From: an uncultured Lachnospiraceae bacterium
Lineage (GTDB): Bacteria; Bacillota; Clostridia; Lachnospirales; Lachnospiraceae
Length of the DNA: 6,831 nt
Direction of reading: 5' to 3'
Assembly (NCBI GenBank): GCA_902796375.1
Contig: CADBOW010000120.1
Location: 1 to 6,831, forward strand
The translations under genes and the position numbers were made by a program. Below, piece by piece: positions 4,854 to 6,831 of the stretch; the first letter of the stretch is position 1, and every line of letters begins with the position of its first letter. The notes under the pieces are model-generated. The model was not told the origin of the DNA. It saw only the letters and a list, made by a program, of their open reading frames with translations, and made no database searches.

Positions 4854-6515
4854 ATGCGGAAGGATGTTGTGGCGTCGGCCATACTGATTGCCGCCCTGGT
4901 ACTTGCGGGCGGTTTTTATACATGGGTTTCCTGTATCATTTCCATAGTGCTTCTGGTCCTGATCCTGCTGCGGATCTATAAGGAGAAGAAACTTCTGATC
5001 CTCCGGAATCCCTTCGGGATCGCGGTGACGGTGGTGGGGGTGTTCTATCTTCTGGTGTGCCTGTGGGCAGTGGATCGGGGGATGGCCCTGTTCGGCTTCT
5101 TTAAGTTCCTTCCCTTCCCGCTGTTTCTGATCTATCTGGAGCAGGCGGAGGTGGACAGGCAGAAGCTGATACGGCTTCTTCCGCCGGTGGGAACGATCGT
5201 TACGGTCCTGACCTTTGTGATGAGTCAGTTCCGGGTATTTGATCTGGTGGTAACGGAAGGCCGTCTGGGGGGAAGCTTTCAGTATCCGAATACCTTCGCC
5301 GTATTTCTGCTGATGGCGGCCCTTGTGGCGCTGGAAAATGTATATAAGAAGGATTATTTCCAGCTCCTTTATTTCGCAATCCTGTTGTTCGGGATCTATC
5401 AGACAGGGAGCAGAACAGTTTACATAATCACGACGGCGGCACTGCTGGCCATGGTGATTTTCTCGGGACTCCGCCTGCGGAACAAGCTGATCATCTGCGG
5501 TGCGGGTATCGGAGCGGTGGCAGCTGCGGTACTGATGCTGGGAGGAAGACTTGCGGAGATCTCGCTGGACTCCAGTACATTTCTCGGAAGACTCCTCTAC
5601 TACAAGGACGGCCTGGGAATCATTCTGAAGCATCCCTTCGGCCTGGGTTACCACGGATACTTTTTTGTGGAGAAGCAGTATCAGACGGGAGTTTACAATG
5701 TCTTAAACATACACAATGATGTACTGCAGCTGATCCTGGATATCGGGATCCTTCCGGCGCTCCTGTTCTTCGGAGTCTATGTTTATTACATTGTACGGGC
5801 GATCCGTCAGAAGGATCGCTGCAGGGCGGTGGTTCTGTCGGCCCTGCTCCTGCATGTTTTCTTCGATTATGATATGCAGTTTCTCTCGATCCTGTTTCTT
5901 ATGGTCCTCTTCATTGATGACAGGAGGGGCATTTCCAGGGAGAAGATCTCCGGTCTGTCCCGTGGATTCTTTACCCTGCTCTCGTTGCTCTGTGCCGCGG
6001 GCAGTGTGATCCTCGGCATTTCGGACTACCTCTATACGGTCCGAAGCTATGAGAGTTCGTACCAGATCTACAACGGGAACACCATGTCGGAGGCATATAC
6101 CCTGCGGGATCTGACGGACAATCAGGAGCTTCGGGAACGGTCTCAGGATGTCGTAAACAGGAATCAGGAACTGTATGTGGGTTATATCTATCTGGCAAAA
6201 AGCTGTCTCCAGGAAGGAAATGTTTCGGAGTATATCCGGTATTCCTCCCTGGCGCTGGAGAAAGCACCCTTTGAATATCAGATTTATGAGGATTATGCCA
6301 CGGTACTGATCTACTCGGCCGGGAAATACATGGAATCGGGAGACCGGGACAGTGCAAAGGCATGTGTGGATGAACTGGACAGGATCGTAACGCTGCTGGC
6401 CGGTCTGGAGGAGAAGGCGGATGCCATCGCGTGGAAGATCAACGATACGCCCGTGACAAAACTCCCGGATGCGACCATGAGAAACATTCGGAGCCTGAAG
6501 GAACAGTTAAAATGA
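4854..6515 (+). CDS. O-antigen ligase-like (Wzy_C/WaaL-type) membrane protein with C-terminal helical/TPR-like region
   Basis: A 553-residue polytopic membrane protein with about ten to eleven hydrophobic segments up to residue about 392, then a soluble tail to 553. The layout matches the O-antigen ligase/polymerase superfamily, glycosyltransferases that transfer or polymerise lipid-linked glycans on the outer face of the membrane. Supporting motifs are EGRLGGSFQYPNTFAVFL at 135-152, TGSRT at 184-188, RLLYYKDGLGIILKHPFGLG at 246-265, and NIHNDVLQLILDIGIL at 285-300 with the conserved His287. HVFFDYDMQF at 334-343 also fits. The tail at about 440-480 (YVGYIYLAKSCLQEGNVSEYIRYSSLALEKAP) looks like a TPR repeat and is predicted extracytoplasmic. 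Such ligase-TPR proteins occur in Gram-positive bacteria without O-antigen, where the acceptor is uncertain. The gene is 2 nt after the 74-aa gene and overlaps the next by ATGA. No glycosyltransferase or sugar-nucleotide gene is in view. Confidence 0.82.
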   Translation: MRKDVVASAILIAALVLAGGFYTWVSCIISIVLLVLILLRIYKEKKLLILRNPFGIAVTVVGVFYLLVCLWAVDRGMALFGFFKFLPFPLFLIYLEQAEVDRQKLIRLLPPVGTIVTVLTFVMSQFRVFDLVVTEGRLGGSFQYPNTFAVFLLMAALVALENVYKKDYFQLLYFAILLFGIYQTGSRTVYIITTAALLAMVIFSGLRLRNKLIICGAGIGAVAAAVLMLGGRLAEISLDSSTFLGRLLYYKDGLGIILKHPFGLGYHGYFFVEKQYQTGVYNVLNIHNDVLQLILDIGILPALLFFGVYVYYIVRAIRQKDRCRAVVLSALLLHVFFDYDMQFLSILFLMVLFIDDRRGISREKISGLSRGFFTLLSLLCAAGSVILGISDYLYTVRSYESSYQIYNGNTMSEAYTLRDLTDNQELRERSQDVVNRNQELYVGYIYLAKSCLQEGNVSEYIRYSSLALEKAPFEYQIYEDYATVLIYSAGKYMESGDRDSAKACVDELDRIVTLLAGLEEKADAIAWKINDTPVTKLPDATMRNIRSLKEQLK

Positions 6516-6831
6516 GTGAGCGGAAACGGAAAATGAAATACATCAGCAGGGCAAGGTGCATCGGGATCATCGGAACGGCGCTTGCCGCATTGATCCTGAT
6601 CCTGGTGGGAAGTCTTCTGGACCGGAAATACGAGAACAGCATTAAAAATGTGACGCTGCTGAAGAAGGACGGTACGGTTCTTGCGAAGATCCGCAGGGAG
6701 CAGGAGCAGATCATCTTTGACTGTGACGTGAGCTATATGCCCTATGTGGGTATCGCCTGGGAGGAAGCAAAGGAGAAGCTGGGAGAGGAACAGCTCTTCG
6801 AGAAGGAGGCTTCCGTGGCCACCTTCTTCGA
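6512..6831 (+). CDS. N-terminal part of a single-pass membrane-anchored protein, cut by the window edge
   Basis: The ATG at 6512 overlaps the stop of the ligase-like gene as ATGA, with AAGGAA (6498-6503) 8 nt upstream. The visible 106 residues begin MSERKRKMKYISRARC, a strongly basic cytoplasmic end. One hydrophobic segment follows at about 17-36 (CIGIIGTALAALILILVGSLL), then a hydrophilic, presumably extracytoplasmic domain (KNVTLLKKDGTVLAKIRREQEQ, EEAKEKLGEEQLFEKE). By the positive-inside rule it is N-in, C-out. No signal peptidase or lipobox site is apparent, so it is more likely an anchored protein than a secreted one. I do not recognise the family. The frame is open to the window end with codon use like its neighbours. 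An alternative start at 6533 is less likely given the overlap and ribosome site. Translational coupling suggests it works with the ligase-like protein. Confidence 0.8.
   Translation, partial: MSERKRKMKYISRARCIGIIGTALAALILILVGSLLDRKYENSIKNVTLLKKDGTVLAKIRREQEQIIFDCDVSYMPYVGIAWEEAKEKLGEEQLFEKEASVATFF

Noticed and set aside
4719..5654. Long antisense open frame (311 codons) opposite the 74-aa and ligase-like genes
   Set aside because: Its product is rich in Q, H, R and K with no domain-like pattern, as expected from reading a hydrophobic-protein gene backwards. It has no good ribosome site, and the sense genes are strongly supported.

Overview
The window looks like chromosomal DNA of a Gram-positive anaerobe of the Clostridia, most likely Lachnospiraceae. 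This is inferred from strong purine-rich Shine-Dalgarno sites, moderately high GC with K/E/R-rich proteins, and the resemblance of several genes to families common there. No rRNA, tRNA, CRISPR array, transposase or phage gene was seen. The sequence alone cannot fix the species.

Left block, + strand (about 1-1485): a conserved-looking 71-aa protein of unknown function, a four-copy 27-bp tandem repeat filling the next gap, cytidine deaminase (cdd), and a Maf-type nucleoside-triphosphate pyrophosphatase. The last two act in pyrimidine salvage and in clearing aberrant or excess nucleotides. Maf ends 21 bp from the convergent end of the next block, where a small hairpin sits.

Middle block, - strand (4482 down to 1507): four co-directional genes in transcription order. 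They are a PfoR/EIIC-like multi-pass membrane protein without PTS EIIA/EIIB domains, the two-part branched-chain amino acid exporter AzlC and AzlD (4-nt ATGA overlap), and a beta-phosphoglucomutase-like HAD hydrolase in which the second Asp of the catalytic DxD is Asn. A possible promoter and a 15-bp palindrome lie between the PfoR-like gene and azlC.

Right block, + strand (4627 to the window end): a 74-aa protein of unknown function, an O-antigen-ligase-like polytopic membrane protein with a C-terminal helical, TPR-like tail, and the start of a single-pass membrane protein cut by the window edge. Spacing is 2 nt, then a 4-nt overlap, so this is a tightly coupled operon, probably acting on envelope glycans. 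Its promoter and that of the middle block are divergent, and their -35 elements overlap at about 4560-4568.

Most of the window is ordinary housekeeping or transport DNA. The points most worth a second look are the frame-preserving 27-bp repeat, the D-to-N change in the HAD protein, the shared -35 divergent promoter, and the compact three-gene envelope operon with two unrecognised proteins.
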